The notes under the pieces are model-generated. The model did no database searches. It was not told where the DNA came from and was given only the letters and a program-made list of their open reading frames with translations. From NCBI GenBank assembly GCA_022824225.1, contig JAJEAH010000063.1:96610-160609 (forward strand): a stretch of DNA of 64,000 bases, in the 5' to 3' direction. Both the position numbers and the translations under genes were made by a program. Shown here one piece after another: positions 34,969 to 43,385 of the stretch (position 1 is its first letter; the number at the start of each line of letters is the position of its first letter). This stretch comes from Chloroflexota bacterium. GTDB taxonomy: Bacteria > Chloroflexota > UBA11872 > VXOZ01.

Positions 34969-36072
34969 ATGGGCAGCGAACTGGAAACAAAACACGACCG
35001 CATCGCGCAGTTTCTTTCGGATCAAGACCTCGACGCACTGGTGCTGGGCCGCCTGGCCAACTTCGCGTGGGCCACGGGCGGTCGCGACGGTTTCATCATG
35101 ATTGCCGCTGAACACGCCGCCGCGCACCTGGTGTACACCGCTGACGAAAAGTCGCTGGTGGCCGACCGGATCGAGATGCCCCGGTTTCAGGAAGAAGAGG
35201 GCCTCATGCCGCCGGAGTGGACGCCCGTCGCGCCCTACTGGCACACGGACCGGGCCCAGGCAATTCACTGGAATACCGTGGCCCAGGGCAAACGCACCGG
35301 CGCCGACTGCGACGTGCCCGGCGCAGCGAAACTCTCCGGTGAGATTGCCCGCTTGCGGTATGAGTTGCTGCCGGAGGAAGTCGCACGCTACCGGGCCCTG
35401 GGACAGTCCGCCGCCCAGGTGCTTGAAGAAGCCGCCCATGAAATCGCCCCCGGCATGACCGAGCATGCCATCGCCCGCATTATTGCCGGCAAGGCGATTG
35501 CCCGGGGAGTCCAGGCGGCGCTGACGCTGGTAGCCACCGACGAGCGCATCTTTAAGTACCGCCACCCCATTCCCACCGCAAAGACGTTGGACAAGTACGC
35601 CATGCTGGTGCTGTGCGGACGCCAACACGGCCTGATCTGCTCGGTAACACGCCTCGTGCACTTTGGCGAGATTCCCGCCGAAGTGCAGGCCAAGTCAGCC
35701 GCCTGCGCCCAGGTAGACGCGGCATTCATATTGGGTTCCACACCGGGCCGGCCGGCCCGCGACGTCTTTGCAGAGGCCGTGGACGAATATGCGAAAGCCG
35801 GCTATGCCGACGAGTGGCAGTACCACCATCAGGGCGGCGCGTGCGGGTACGAATCTCGCGACTACAAGGCCTCGCCAACCAGCCAAGAAGTGGTGCTGGC
35901 CAACCAGGCCTTTGCCTGGAACCCCAGTATCGCGGGCGTCAAGAGCGAGGACACGACTCTGGTAACTGCGGCAGGGGTTGAAGTCCTCTCCGCCGCTTCG
36001 GACGCGTGGCCGACGATCGACGTGGAACGCCACGGCAAGACCATCGCACGGCCTGCCATTCTACAACGGTGA
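34969..36072 (+). CDS. M24 (Xaa-Pro peptidase-like) protein with degenerate metal site
   Basis: The 367-residue product has the creatinase/prolidase N-domain (residues 1-130, LDALVLGRLANFAWATGG) and the pita-bread C-domain. In active M24 peptidases five ligands hold two metals: Asp, Asp, His, Glu, Glu. Aligned by eye, the first two fall on Leu215 and Ser225 (LVLCGRQHGLICSVTRLV), the fourth on Asn318 (AWNPSIAG), while a His near 286-287 (YHHQGG) and Glu327 (VKSEDT) remain. It is therefore probably not a metallopeptidase and may bind a ligand or do other chemistry. ATG 34969 follows AAAGGTG. The gene is followed 11 bases later by a CPBP protease gene. Confidence 0.8.
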   Translation: MGSELETKHDRIAQFLSDQDLDALVLGRLANFAWATGGRDGFIMIAAEHAAAHLVYTADEKSLVADRIEMPRFQEEEGLMPPEWTPVAPYWHTDRAQAIHWNTVAQGKRTGADCDVPGAAKLSGEIARLRYELLPEEVARYRALGQSAAQVLEEAAHEIAPGMTEHAIARIIAGKAIARGVQAALTLVATDERIFKYRHPIPTAKTLDKYAMLVLCGRQHGLICSVTRLVHFGEIPAEVQAKSAACAQVDAAFILGSTPGRPARDVFAEAVDEYAKAGYADEWQYHHQGGACGYESRDYKASPTSQEVVLANQAFAWNPSIAGVKSEDTTLVTAAGVEVLSAASDAWPTIDVERHGKTIARPAILQR

Positions 36073-36083
36073 GGTAGTGGCCG

Positions 36084-36995
36084 ATGCAACCACAGACACG
36101 TGCCGACCGGGCCCAGAACGGGAGTTCAGCGCCCGCCGTGGACTGGCGCGCCGTTAGCATATTCATTGCCATCAGCTTTGGCGTGGCGTGGGGTTTGTGG
36201 GGCGTGGTGTTCCTGCTGGGCGGCAGCGAAAATCTGCCGGTGTTTACGATCGGATCAGTGGCCGCCATGTGGGGACCTGGCGTTGCCGCCATCATTTGCG
36301 GCCGCTACGTGACCCACGTGCCTCTGCGCAGATATGGACTACAACGCGGCAATCTGCAGGGCTACGCTAACATCTACCTCTTCATGCTGCCGTTCCTCTT
36401 CGGGGCCATGGCGCTCAGCGTTGGTCTTGGGTTCCAGGAAATCAACGCCACTTTAGAACCGCTAAGCAGCGAAATCGCGGACGAGCAATACCCCTTCAAC
36501 GACCCCGTGCTCGTGACGTTTCTCACCATCATTGGCAGCTTCACGCTCGCGGCCCTCTTCAACAGCATCTTTGCGTTGGGCGAAGAACTCGGCTGGCGGG
36601 GGTACTTGCATGCCGCGCTGGCCCCGCTGGGAATCCTGCGCGGGACGCTGCTCATCGGCGTCGTCTGGGGAGTCTGGCACGCGCCGGCCATTCTGATGGG
36701 CTACAATTACCCGGACCAACCGTATCTGGGCGTGCTCTTCATGGTGTGGTTTACGCTAGGCTGGAGCTTCATTCTGGGGTGGCTGCGTGAGTCTACGGAT
36801 AGCGTCCTGGCCGCCGCCTTCGGCCACGGCCTATTGAACGCTGTGGGGGGCTTGCCGTTGCTACTCTTGCTCGATGCCAACTCGCTCATTCGCGCCCCGC
36901 TTGGGGTTACCGGCCTCGTGCCGCTGACGCTTCTTGCGATAGTAGCCTATGGCTTGCTGCGCCTGCGCGCGGGCAGAGCACCGGCCGCCGCGTGA
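36084..36995 (+). CDS. CPBP family intramembrane glutamic protease
   Basis: The 303-residue product has about eight hydrophobic segments and the three CPBP (Abi/CAAX-protease) motifs: EELGWRGYL near residue 160, VVWGVWHAPAIL near 195 and FGHGLLNAVGG near 252. The paired Glu of motif 1 and the His residues of motifs 2 and 3 form the active site in Rce1-type enzymes. Bacterial members take part in processing of peptides, bacteriocin immunity or membrane-protein turnover; nothing nearby shows the substrate. The start is ATG 36084, shortly after the M24-like gene, in likely operon with it. Confidence 0.9.
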   Translation: MQPQTRADRAQNGSSAPAVDWRAVSIFIAISFGVAWGLWGVVFLLGGSENLPVFTIGSVAAMWGPGVAAIICGRYVTHVPLRRYGLQRGNLQGYANIYLFMLPFLFGAMALSVGLGFQEINATLEPLSSEIADEQYPFNDPVLVTFLTIIGSFTLAALFNSIFALGEELGWRGYLHAALAPLGILRGTLLIGVVWGVWHAPAILMGYNYPDQPYLGVLFMVWFTLGWSFILGWLRESTDSVLAAAFGHGLLNAVGGLPLLLLLDANSLIRAPLGVTGLVPLTLLAIVAYGLLRLRAGRAPAAA

Positions 36996-37263
36996 TGGAT
37001 TGCGCAAGCGCGAAAAGACGAGAATGTCCCGCCGGTGAGGCAACCGCAACTCCCGGCGGTGCCCCCGGAACTGCGCAGAGATGAATGGCTAGCTCTTTTT
37101 CCGCGAACTTGGCCTGCGCGCGGGCCGGTTGGCGCTTGCGGCTGTGGCAGGCGCAGCGCGTGCTTGCAGTTGGCCAGAACGCGATTGAGCGGCTGGCACG
37201 CGCCTAGTCTCTACTGCCTTGCCCCCAGGCAAACGCGGCCTGCGGGCCGTGGCATCGTTAGGC

Positions 37264-39102
37264 CTATTCCTCGTTGGCGAATTGCATGGTATAGAGCTGA
37301 AAATAGCTGCCCCGCTTGCGTAGCAGTTCCTTGTGGGTGCCGCGTTCCACGATCTTTCCACTGTCCATCACGATCACCTGCGTGGCGTTCTGGATTGTGG
37401 AGAGGCGGTGGGCAATCACAAAGCTCGTGCGGCCCTGCATGAGCACCTGCAGCGCTGCTTGAATCTGCTGCTCCGTCTCGGTATCCACGCTGGACGTCGC
37501 CTCATCCAGAATGAGAATGCGCGGATCGGCCAGCAACGCCCGGGCGAACGAGATTAACTGGCGTTGGCCGATGGAGAGTTGCGTGCCCCGCTCCCCCACC
37601 AACGTTTCATAGCGGAAGGGCTGCGCCTCGATGAAGTCGTGGATACGCACGGCCTTGGCCGCGGCGATGATCTCTTCTTCCGTGGCGTCCAGCTTACCGT
37701 AGCCAATGTTCTCCTTGACCGTGCCGGAAAACAGGAACGGCTCCTGCAAGACGAGCCCGATCTGCCGGCGCAGGCTTTCCAGGGTCACCTGGCCTATGTC
37801 ATGGCCGTCCACCGTTACCGCGCCGGAGCGGATGTCGTAGAAGCGGCAGAGCACGTTGATGATAGACGTTTTGCCCGCGCCCGTATGCCCCACGATGGCG
37901 ACAAGCTCGCCCGGCTGGGCCTCCAGAGATATGCCGTGCAGCACCGGCGTATCTGCCACATATTCGAATACCACATCGTCGAAGCGCACGTGGCCCTTTA
38001 CCTGCGGCAGCGCCTTGGCGTTGGGCGCGTTGACGACCTCCGGCACCTGATCGAGCAGGGCAAACACCCGCTCGCTGGCCGCCATGGCCGACTGCATCTG
38101 GTTGAACCGCGCGGAGATGCTGCGCAGAGGTTGGAAGAACCGCTGCACGTAACTCAGGAACGCGACCAGGATGCCCAGCGTGACCGTGCCCTCCACAACG
38201 GCCACGCCGCCGAACCAGATGATGATGACGATGGCCACGGCATTGATCATGCTCACGGTAGGAGAAAACGCCGCCGAAAGCCCGTTCGCCTTGAGCGTGG
38301 ACCGCACGTACCGATCGCTCAACGCTTGGAAGCTGCGCAGGTTTTCCGCCTGACGGTTATAGGCTTGGGTAACCCGCACGCCGAGGATGCTCTCGGCAAA
38401 GTTGCCGTTCATCACACTGCGCTCTTCGCGCGCCTCACGCCAGGCGCTGCGGGACTTGCCCTTGAAGAAGAAGGCCACCGTGATGAGGCCGGGTAGAACG
38501 ATGAACGTAAAGAGGGCCAGTTGCCAGTGCATGTAGAGCATCACGAAGAGGATACCCACCAGCACGAAGAGGTCCGTGGCGGTGTTTACGATGCCTTCCG
38601 TCACAAGCCGGTTTATGTCCCGCACGTCACTGGTGACGCGGGTGATGATGCGTCCGGCGCGGTTGCGGTCGTAGAAGCCCAGCGAGAGCCGTTGGAGGTG
38701 CACAAAGAGGCCCTGGCGCACGGAGAAGAGCAATTGCTGTCCTAACCAACTGATAATCCACCGGCGCGCGCCCATTGCGCCAAAGAGCACAAGTCCGGCA
38801 AGCAAGTAGAGCACAACGAGTATGTCGAGCCCACGCAGATTGCCGTTCGCCAGCGGCCCGTCGATTGCTACCTTGAGGATATACGGCCGCAGGACACTGG
38901 CAACCGTATAGATGGCGGTGACGGTGACACCGCCGGCGATCTGCCAGCGGAACCCGGCCGTATACGCGAAGAGGCGGGCAATGATCTTGAGGTCGATCTC
39001 GCCCTTAGTCTGGTCCTTGTCGTCATCCAGGTCCGCCTGGGGCCTGACGGGCTCGCCCTTGCCGGATGCGGGAGGCGGCGCCTGTTGCGCGCGCTCAGCC
39101 AT
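37264..39102 (-). CDS. ABC exporter half (canonical Walker B, degenerate signature)
   Basis: The 612-residue product is a type IV ABC exporter half-transporter: a Pro/Gln-rich leader, six membrane segments (about residues 65-360) and a nucleotide-binding domain with Walker A GHTGAGKTSII, a signature that reads LSIGQRQ instead of LSGGQ, and Walker B LILDEATSSVDTETE with the catalytic Glu present. It pairs with the upstream gene to form a heterodimer, like BmrCD, LmrCD or TM287/288, that exports drugs, lipids or peptides. ATG 39102 overlaps the upstream stop by eight bases (ATGGCTGA) and has GGAG seven bases before it, which indicates translational coupling and a 1:1 complex. Confidence 0.92.
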   Translation of the reverse strand: MAERAQQAPPPASGKGEPVRPQADLDDDKDQTKGEIDLKIIARLFAYTAGFRWQIAGGVTVTAIYTVASVLRPYILKVAIDGPLANGNLRGLDILVVLYLLAGLVLFGAMGARRWIISWLGQQLLFSVRQGLFVHLQRLSLGFYDRNRAGRIITRVTSDVRDINRLVTEGIVNTATDLFVLVGILFVMLYMHWQLALFTFIVLPGLITVAFFFKGKSRSAWREAREERSVMNGNFAESILGVRVTQAYNRQAENLRSFQALSDRYVRSTLKANGLSAAFSPTVSMINAVAIVIIIWFGGVAVVEGTVTLGILVAFLSYVQRFFQPLRSISARFNQMQSAMAASERVFALLDQVPEVVNAPNAKALPQVKGHVRFDDVVFEYVADTPVLHGISLEAQPGELVAIVGHTGAGKTSIINVLCRFYDIRSGAVTVDGHDIGQVTLESLRRQIGLVLQEPFLFSGTVKENIGYGKLDATEEEIIAAAKAVRIHDFIEAQPFRYETLVGERGTQLSIGQRQLISFARALLADPRILILDEATSSVDTETEQQIQAALQVLMQGRTSFVIAHRLSTIQNATQVIVMDSGKIVERGTHKELLRKRGSYFQLYTMQFANEE

Positions 39103-40882
39103 CGGCGTCTCCTGGGCCGGCGCCCCAGCCGGCTTCACGCGCCATGGCGGCCATGCGCTCCTGGTCTTTGAGCTGAATATCGTAGATGCGCGCGTAGAAT
39201 CCTGCCCGTTGCACCAGCTCTTCGTGGGTGCCCCGGTCGACGATGCGGCCGTCTTCTACAACGAGGATCAGGTCCGCATCCTTGATGGTCGAGACGCGCT
39301 GGGCCACCACGAATTTCGTGCAGTTCCGGGCGTACTCCTTGAGACCTTCGTAGATGCGGAATTCCGTCTCCGTATCCACACTGGCGGTGGCGTCGTCCAG
39401 CATGATGATGGGGCGTTTGAGCAGCAGAGTGCGCGCCAGCGCAGTGCGCTGCCGCTGGCCGCCGGAGAGGCCGGCGCCCCGCTCGCCGATGCGGTGCTGG
39501 TACCCATCGGGGAACGCCGTGATGAAGTCGTGGGCCTGGGCGGCCTTGGCCGCGGCGACGATTTCATCCATGGTGGCGTCAGGGCGTCCGTAGGCAATGT
39601 TGTTCGCCATGGTATCCGCAAACAGCATGGGCTCCTGCAACGCGATGCCGATTTGCCCGCGCAGGGAGTCCTGGGTGACGTCCCGCACGTCGTGGCCGTC
39701 GATCTTGACCGAACCGTCCCGCACGTCATAGAACCGGCCGATCAAGTAGAGCAGTGTGGTCTTGCCGCTGCCGGTGGGGCCTACGACGGCGACCATTTTG
39801 CCCGGCTCGGCTTCCAGGTTGATGTCGTGCAGCACGGCATAGCCGCGCTCGTATTCGAACGTCACGTCCTGAAATACGACGCGGCCCTGGACCGGCGGCA
39901 GTTCGTGGGCGCCGGTCTGGTCCCGCACCGGCGAGCGCGTATCCAGCACGCCGTAGAAGCGCTCGCCGCTGGTGATGCTGGTGGCGATGCTATCCATGAT
40001 CCCAGGCAGTTGCTGGGTCGGTCCGACGAGCATTTGGAAATAGGCAACGAACGCCACCAACGCGCCCAGCGAGAGATCGCCGCTAATCACGAGCCGCCCG
40101 CCCAGCCACAGCACGATGACGATACCGAGCACCGAGACCATGTTCATTGCCGGGCCAAGCGTTGCATTGACGTTGACGGCCCGCATCATGAGGCGCACGA
40201 GCTCGCGCCCCTCTTTCTCAAACTTGGCTTGCTCGTGAGACTCCCGCACAAAGGCCTTGACCACGCGGGCGCCGTTGATGGCCTCTTCCAAGGCGACGAC
40301 CACCCGCTCGCGCTGCTGGCGGACCCAGCGAAACGCCGGCCGCACGCGTTTGTTGTAAAACCACGAAATCACGCCCAGGACGGGGAGGAGCGGCAACGAC
40401 CAGATGGCAAGTTCACCACTGAGCCAAAACATGATGCCAAGCACGATGGCGTAGCGCAGGAAGGTATCGAGCATGTTGATGATGGCTTGGGTACCGAAGC
40501 CCTGCACCAGCTCGATGTCGCTGAGGGCGACGGAGATCATCTCTCCGGCCTGGATTTTGTCATGAAAGCCGAAGGAGAGGTGCTGCAAGTGATCGTAGAG
40601 CCGCGAGCGCAAGTCGTAGCCGGTTTTCTGGGAGACGACGGCGGTGAAGAACGCCTTGCCAAAGAGAAAGAGCGCAGCCAAAAGAGAGACCGCCACGATA
40701 GCGCCGCTCATGATGCCGACGTACAGCAGGTCGCCCGGGGTCAGGCCGTTGTCGATGACTTCTTTGAACAGTGTGGGCGTAACGAGGCTCAAGACGGTAC
40801 TGACAAGCCAAGCCCCGTAGGCCAGCGAGGCAAAGCCGCGGTGACGCATCGAGGCCGCAACAAGTCGTTTGAGTACATCCAT
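39095..40882 (-). CDS. ABC exporter half (degenerate Walker B, canonical signature)
   Basis: The 595-residue product is the partner of the gene above. Six membrane segments in residues about 15-310 are followed by Walker A GPTGSGKTTLL, signature LSGGQRQRTALART and Walker B IIMLDDATASVDTETE, in which the catalytic Glu is Asp. The degenerate ATP site of the heterodimer would then be made of this Walker B and the LSIGQ signature of the partner, and the good site of the partner's Walker B and this LSGGQ. That complementarity is what known heterodimeric exporters show. Start is ATG 40882. The substrate is not readable; DUF2203 lies just upstream in the same direction. Confidence 0.93.
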   Translation of the reverse strand: MDVLKRLVAASMRHRGFASLAYGAWLVSTVLSLVTPTLFKEVIDNGLTPGDLLYVGIMSGAIVAVSLLAALFLFGKAFFTAVVSQKTGYDLRSRLYDHLQHLSFGFHDKIQAGEMISVALSDIELVQGFGTQAIINMLDTFLRYAIVLGIMFWLSGELAIWSLPLLPVLGVISWFYNKRVRPAFRWVRQQRERVVVALEEAINGARVVKAFVRESHEQAKFEKEGRELVRLMMRAVNVNATLGPAMNMVSVLGIVIVLWLGGRLVISGDLSLGALVAFVAYFQMLVGPTQQLPGIMDSIATSITSGERFYGVLDTRSPVRDQTGAHELPPVQGRVVFQDVTFEYERGYAVLHDINLEAEPGKMVAVVGPTGSGKTTLLYLIGRFYDVRDGSVKIDGHDVRDVTQDSLRGQIGIALQEPMLFADTMANNIAYGRPDATMDEIVAAAKAAQAHDFITAFPDGYQHRIGERGAGLSGGQRQRTALARTLLLKRPIIMLDDATASVDTETEFRIYEGLKEYARNCTKFVVAQRVSTIKDADLILVVEDGRIVDRGTHEELVQRAGFYARIYDIQLKDQERMAAMAREAGWGAGPGDADG

Positions 40883-40905
40883 GCGGGACTATGCGCAATC
40901 CTGTG

Positions 40906-41331
40906 CTAGAGGGGCTTTCTACCGGCGAAACCGGTGTCCAATTCATGCCAGAAGCGGATTTCATCCTCGCCTTGCTTCCAGCACAAGAACACGACGCGGC
41001 CTTCCCGCACGGCGGGAAAATCCACCAAGCCCTGCTCGACGTCCTTGAGGGCGATGCCGCGCTGCACAACCTCGTTGATCAACCGCTCGGCTTCGGCCCG
41101 CAATGACTGGACTTCATCCAACGTGGGCACAAGCGCTGTGGCTGCCGGCAGGGGATGGCCGTTGCTCTGCTGCAAAGAGGCGGGATAGGACTCCCGTTCG
41201 GCATACTCGCGGAACTGAGCGAAGATCTCCTGGAGACGGGCAACGACTTCGCTCACGAGGGGCAGGAGAGAATTGGCTTCCTGCAGGGAAAAGAGCTTCA
41301 GCGGCTGGGAAGGCGTATCTGAAGACGACAT
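40906..41331 (-). CDS. DUF2203 family protein
   Basis: The 141-residue product contains KLFSLQEANSLLPLVSEVVARLQEI near the start, a helical middle, and the C-terminal signature IALKDVEQGLVDFPAVREGRVVFLCWKQGEDEIRFWHELDTGFAGR. That matches the DUF2203 family, small soluble proteins frequent in Chloroflexota, cyanobacteria and related groups with no known function. ATG 41331 is chosen as the domain start; the frame is open for 134 further codons upstream but they overlap the divergent ATPase gene. It precedes the exporter pair by 23 bases in the same direction. Confidence 0.88.
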   Translation of the reverse strand: MSSSDTPSQPLKLFSLQEANSLLPLVSEVVARLQEIFAQFREYAERESYPASLQQSNGHPLPAATALVPTLDEVQSLRAEAERLINEVVQRGIALKDVEQGLVDFPAVREGRVVFLCWKQGEDEIRFWHELDTGFAGRKPL

Positions 41332-41460
41332 TAAATGGGTGGGGAAATGCAAGGACCGATGAAAACGACTACTATCTTTGCATAGCGACCTGTGCGCGTC
41401 AAGGCACATGCGCCCGCCGCAAGCCTTGTACGCATGCCCTTCCGTTGCTAAAATTCGACC

Positions 41461-42846
41461 ATGGATCGCATCACCCTCGAAAACTACCGCTGCTTCCGTG
41501 AGAAGCAGTCGGCGCGCCTTGCACCCCTTACCCTTCTCGTTGGCAATAACAGCACAGGCAAAACGTCGTTCTTGGCGCTCATCCGGGTGCTCTGGGATGT
41601 AGCATTCCGCAATGAAGCGCCGGACTTCCGCGAAGATCCGTATGACCTGGGCACCTTTCGCGACATTGCGCACGCCCGCGGCGGTAGGGGCAGACAAGCC
41701 GATTCGTTTATGGCTGAGTTTACCTACCAGCATTCAACACAGGTGCCGAATGAAGAGGAGGAAGTAACCTTCCACCTGGAGTTTCAAGAATGGAATGCAA
41801 GGCCATTTCCAGTGCTTAGAGGCTTTATTCGCGGGAATGCGCTGTTTGCGGTAAGAACGCAATGGGATGGGAGCCATGTGTTCCATTTTCAGACTCGGAA
41901 CGGTCAGGATTTCAACCCAAAGTTCGCGGAGAGAGTTGAGTACGGCGTACATAGTCTGGATGGAACCCGATTGACCAGCCTTTCCGATTGGATTTGGCAT
42001 ATCAGGTTTGGTCAGTTTCTTGGGATCCGCACTCCTGTTTCTGAGCGGGATGAGTCGCAGACTGCGAAAAATGCCACACGGGCTAGTTCTTTGCCTACCG
42101 AAGAGAATATAGCCGAATTGGAATCGGCAGACCTGAGCACATCGTTCTTTGGCAAGCAGCGTCCCTTCGCTAGTGCTCCCATTCGTTCGCGTCCTCGCCG
42201 TACGTATGATCCCACTAGACCGACTCGAGATCCTGAGGGAGAGTATGTCCCAACCTACCTTGCTAACATCTCGTATAGTGACGAGCGGGAATGGGTACGA
42301 CTTAAGACTGCTCTAGAGGCTTTTGGCAGTGAGTCGGGGCTCTTCGACGAAATGGAAATCAAGCTGCTTGGCAAGTTTGGCGGTGCACCCTTTCAGGTGC
42401 AAATTCGCAAGTTCGGCCGCCGCCTGAAGGGTCCCAAGCGGAACCTCATCGACGTCGGCTACGGAGTTAGCCAGGCCCTGCCGCTCCTCACCGAGTTGCT
42501 GCGAGACGATGCCCCCTCAATGTTCTTGCTCCAGCAACCGGAAGTGCACCTGCACCCCAGCGCCCAGGCCGCACTAGGCAGCCTGTTCTGTAACATCGCA
42601 GGCCCAAAGCGGCAGCTTTTCGTTGAAACCCACAGCGACTACATACTCGATCGCATACGCATGGACATTCGTGACAAAAGGACTGATCTCAAACCTGAAG
42701 ATGTGTCCATCCTCTTTTTCGAACCCGGCGAGCTTGACGTCACCATTCATTCCCTGCGTCTCGACCAAGAAGGCAATGTCTTGGATGCGCCGCCGGGGTA
42801 CGGGCAGTTCTTCATGGATGAAACACGACGCTCTATCAGACTCTAA
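41461..42846 (+). CDS. AAA family (ABC/SMC-like) ATPase, AAA_15/21 type
   Basis: The 461-residue product starts MDRITLENYRCFREKQSARL and has Walker A GNNSTGKT at residues 28-35, as in OLD, RecF-like and AAA15/21 ATPases. The conserved C-terminal block is FLLQQPEVHLHPSAQAALGS around residue 355-374, followed by VETHSDYILDRIR. In relatives the block reads EQPE or DEPE; here Gln358 replaces the first acidic residue while Glu361 is kept. The last 60 residues resemble the DUF3696-like end found on several such ATPases. No TOPRIM or HNH domain is fused. The DNA is visibly richer in A+T than its surroundings. The next gene, a PIN-domain protein, begins on the very next base after its stop. Confidence 0.85.
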   Translation: MDRITLENYRCFREKQSARLAPLTLLVGNNSTGKTSFLALIRVLWDVAFRNEAPDFREDPYDLGTFRDIAHARGGRGRQADSFMAEFTYQHSTQVPNEEEEVTFHLEFQEWNARPFPVLRGFIRGNALFAVRTQWDGSHVFHFQTRNGQDFNPKFAERVEYGVHSLDGTRLTSLSDWIWHIRFGQFLGIRTPVSERDESQTAKNATRASSLPTEENIAELESADLSTSFFGKQRPFASAPIRSRPRRTYDPTRPTRDPEGEYVPTYLANISYSDEREWVRLKTALEAFGSESGLFDEMEIKLLGKFGGAPFQVQIRKFGRRLKGPKRNLIDVGYGVSQALPLLTELLRDDAPSMFLLQQPEVHLHPSAQAALGSLFCNIAGPKRQLFVETHSDYILDRIRMDIRDKRTDLKPEDVSILFFEPGELDVTIHSLRLDQEGNVLDAPPGYGQFFMDETRRSIRL

Positions 42847-43317
42847 ATGTGTGCAATCATCGACGCTAACGTCAGAGACCACGTCTTTGGGGACAACCGA
42901 CCGGCAGCGGCGGAGTATCTGTTCGATCACATAAACAGCGAAAGGAACGATCTGAAGCTGGTCGTAGGAGGCAAACTCCGTCAGGAACTCAGCACATCTA
43001 GGGCGTTCAGAACCTGGCTGCAAACCGCATTGCTGTATGGAAGGGCCCAGAGCATTGCCGACGAAGAAGTGGAAACCGAAACTCAGAAATTGCGGAGTCA
43101 AGGGATTTGTTCATCCGACGATGAACACGTGCTTGCTCTCGCGCAGGTGAGCGGTGCGCGTCTGCTCTACACCAATGACCGCGCCCTTCAGAGGGACTTC
43201 AAGAATCGCCAAATTGTCAGTGGCGTCCAGGGGAGAGTCTATACGATACTGCGCAGCGAGCACGTCACACCCACACATAGGGACCTTCTAAGACGCACCG
43301 ACCTCTGTGGTAAGTAA
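42847..43317 (+). CDS. PIN-domain-like nuclease partner
   Basis: The 156-residue product reads like a compact PIN domain: MCAIIDANVRDHVFG at the start (Asp6), KLRQELSTSR (Glu47), SSDDEHVLALAQVSGARLLYTND (Asp91/92 and Asp111). These four acidic positions, at the ends of strands in the same order as in PIN nucleases, are expected to bind Mg or Mn and cut RNA. Its ATG directly follows the TAA of the ATPase gene, so the two are translationally coupled and probably form a complex. PIN proteins are usually toxins in VapBC-type modules, but no small antitoxin is here; an ATPase-controlled nuclease is more likely (inference). A+T content is higher than in flanking genes. Confidence 0.75.
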   Translation: MCAIIDANVRDHVFGDNRPAAAEYLFDHINSERNDLKLVVGGKLRQELSTSRAFRTWLQTALLYGRAQSIADEEVETETQKLRSQGICSSDDEHVLALAQVSGARLLYTNDRALQRDFKNRQIVSGVQGRVYTILRSEHVTPTHRDLLRRTDLCGK

Positions 43318-43385
43318 GGCGGTAGAGGGGCAAAACGCCTCTTTCACGATTCTAGGCTTCAACCGCTTAGCAACGACAAGAGAAC

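Noticed and set aside
38912..40909. A 665-codon open frame on the plus strand
   Set aside because: It is the antisense shadow of the second ABC exporter half, whose Walker and signature motifs are all on the minus strand.
41461..43317. Gabija, Septu or PARIS defence system
   Set aside because: The ATPase has no TOPRIM domain, and the partner has no UvrD, HNH or TOPRIM features; the partner reads as PIN, so none of these names fits.
42847..43317. VapC toxin of a VapBC toxin-antitoxin pair
   Set aside because: No small antitoxin frame lies upstream; the directly preceding gene is a 461-residue ATPase.
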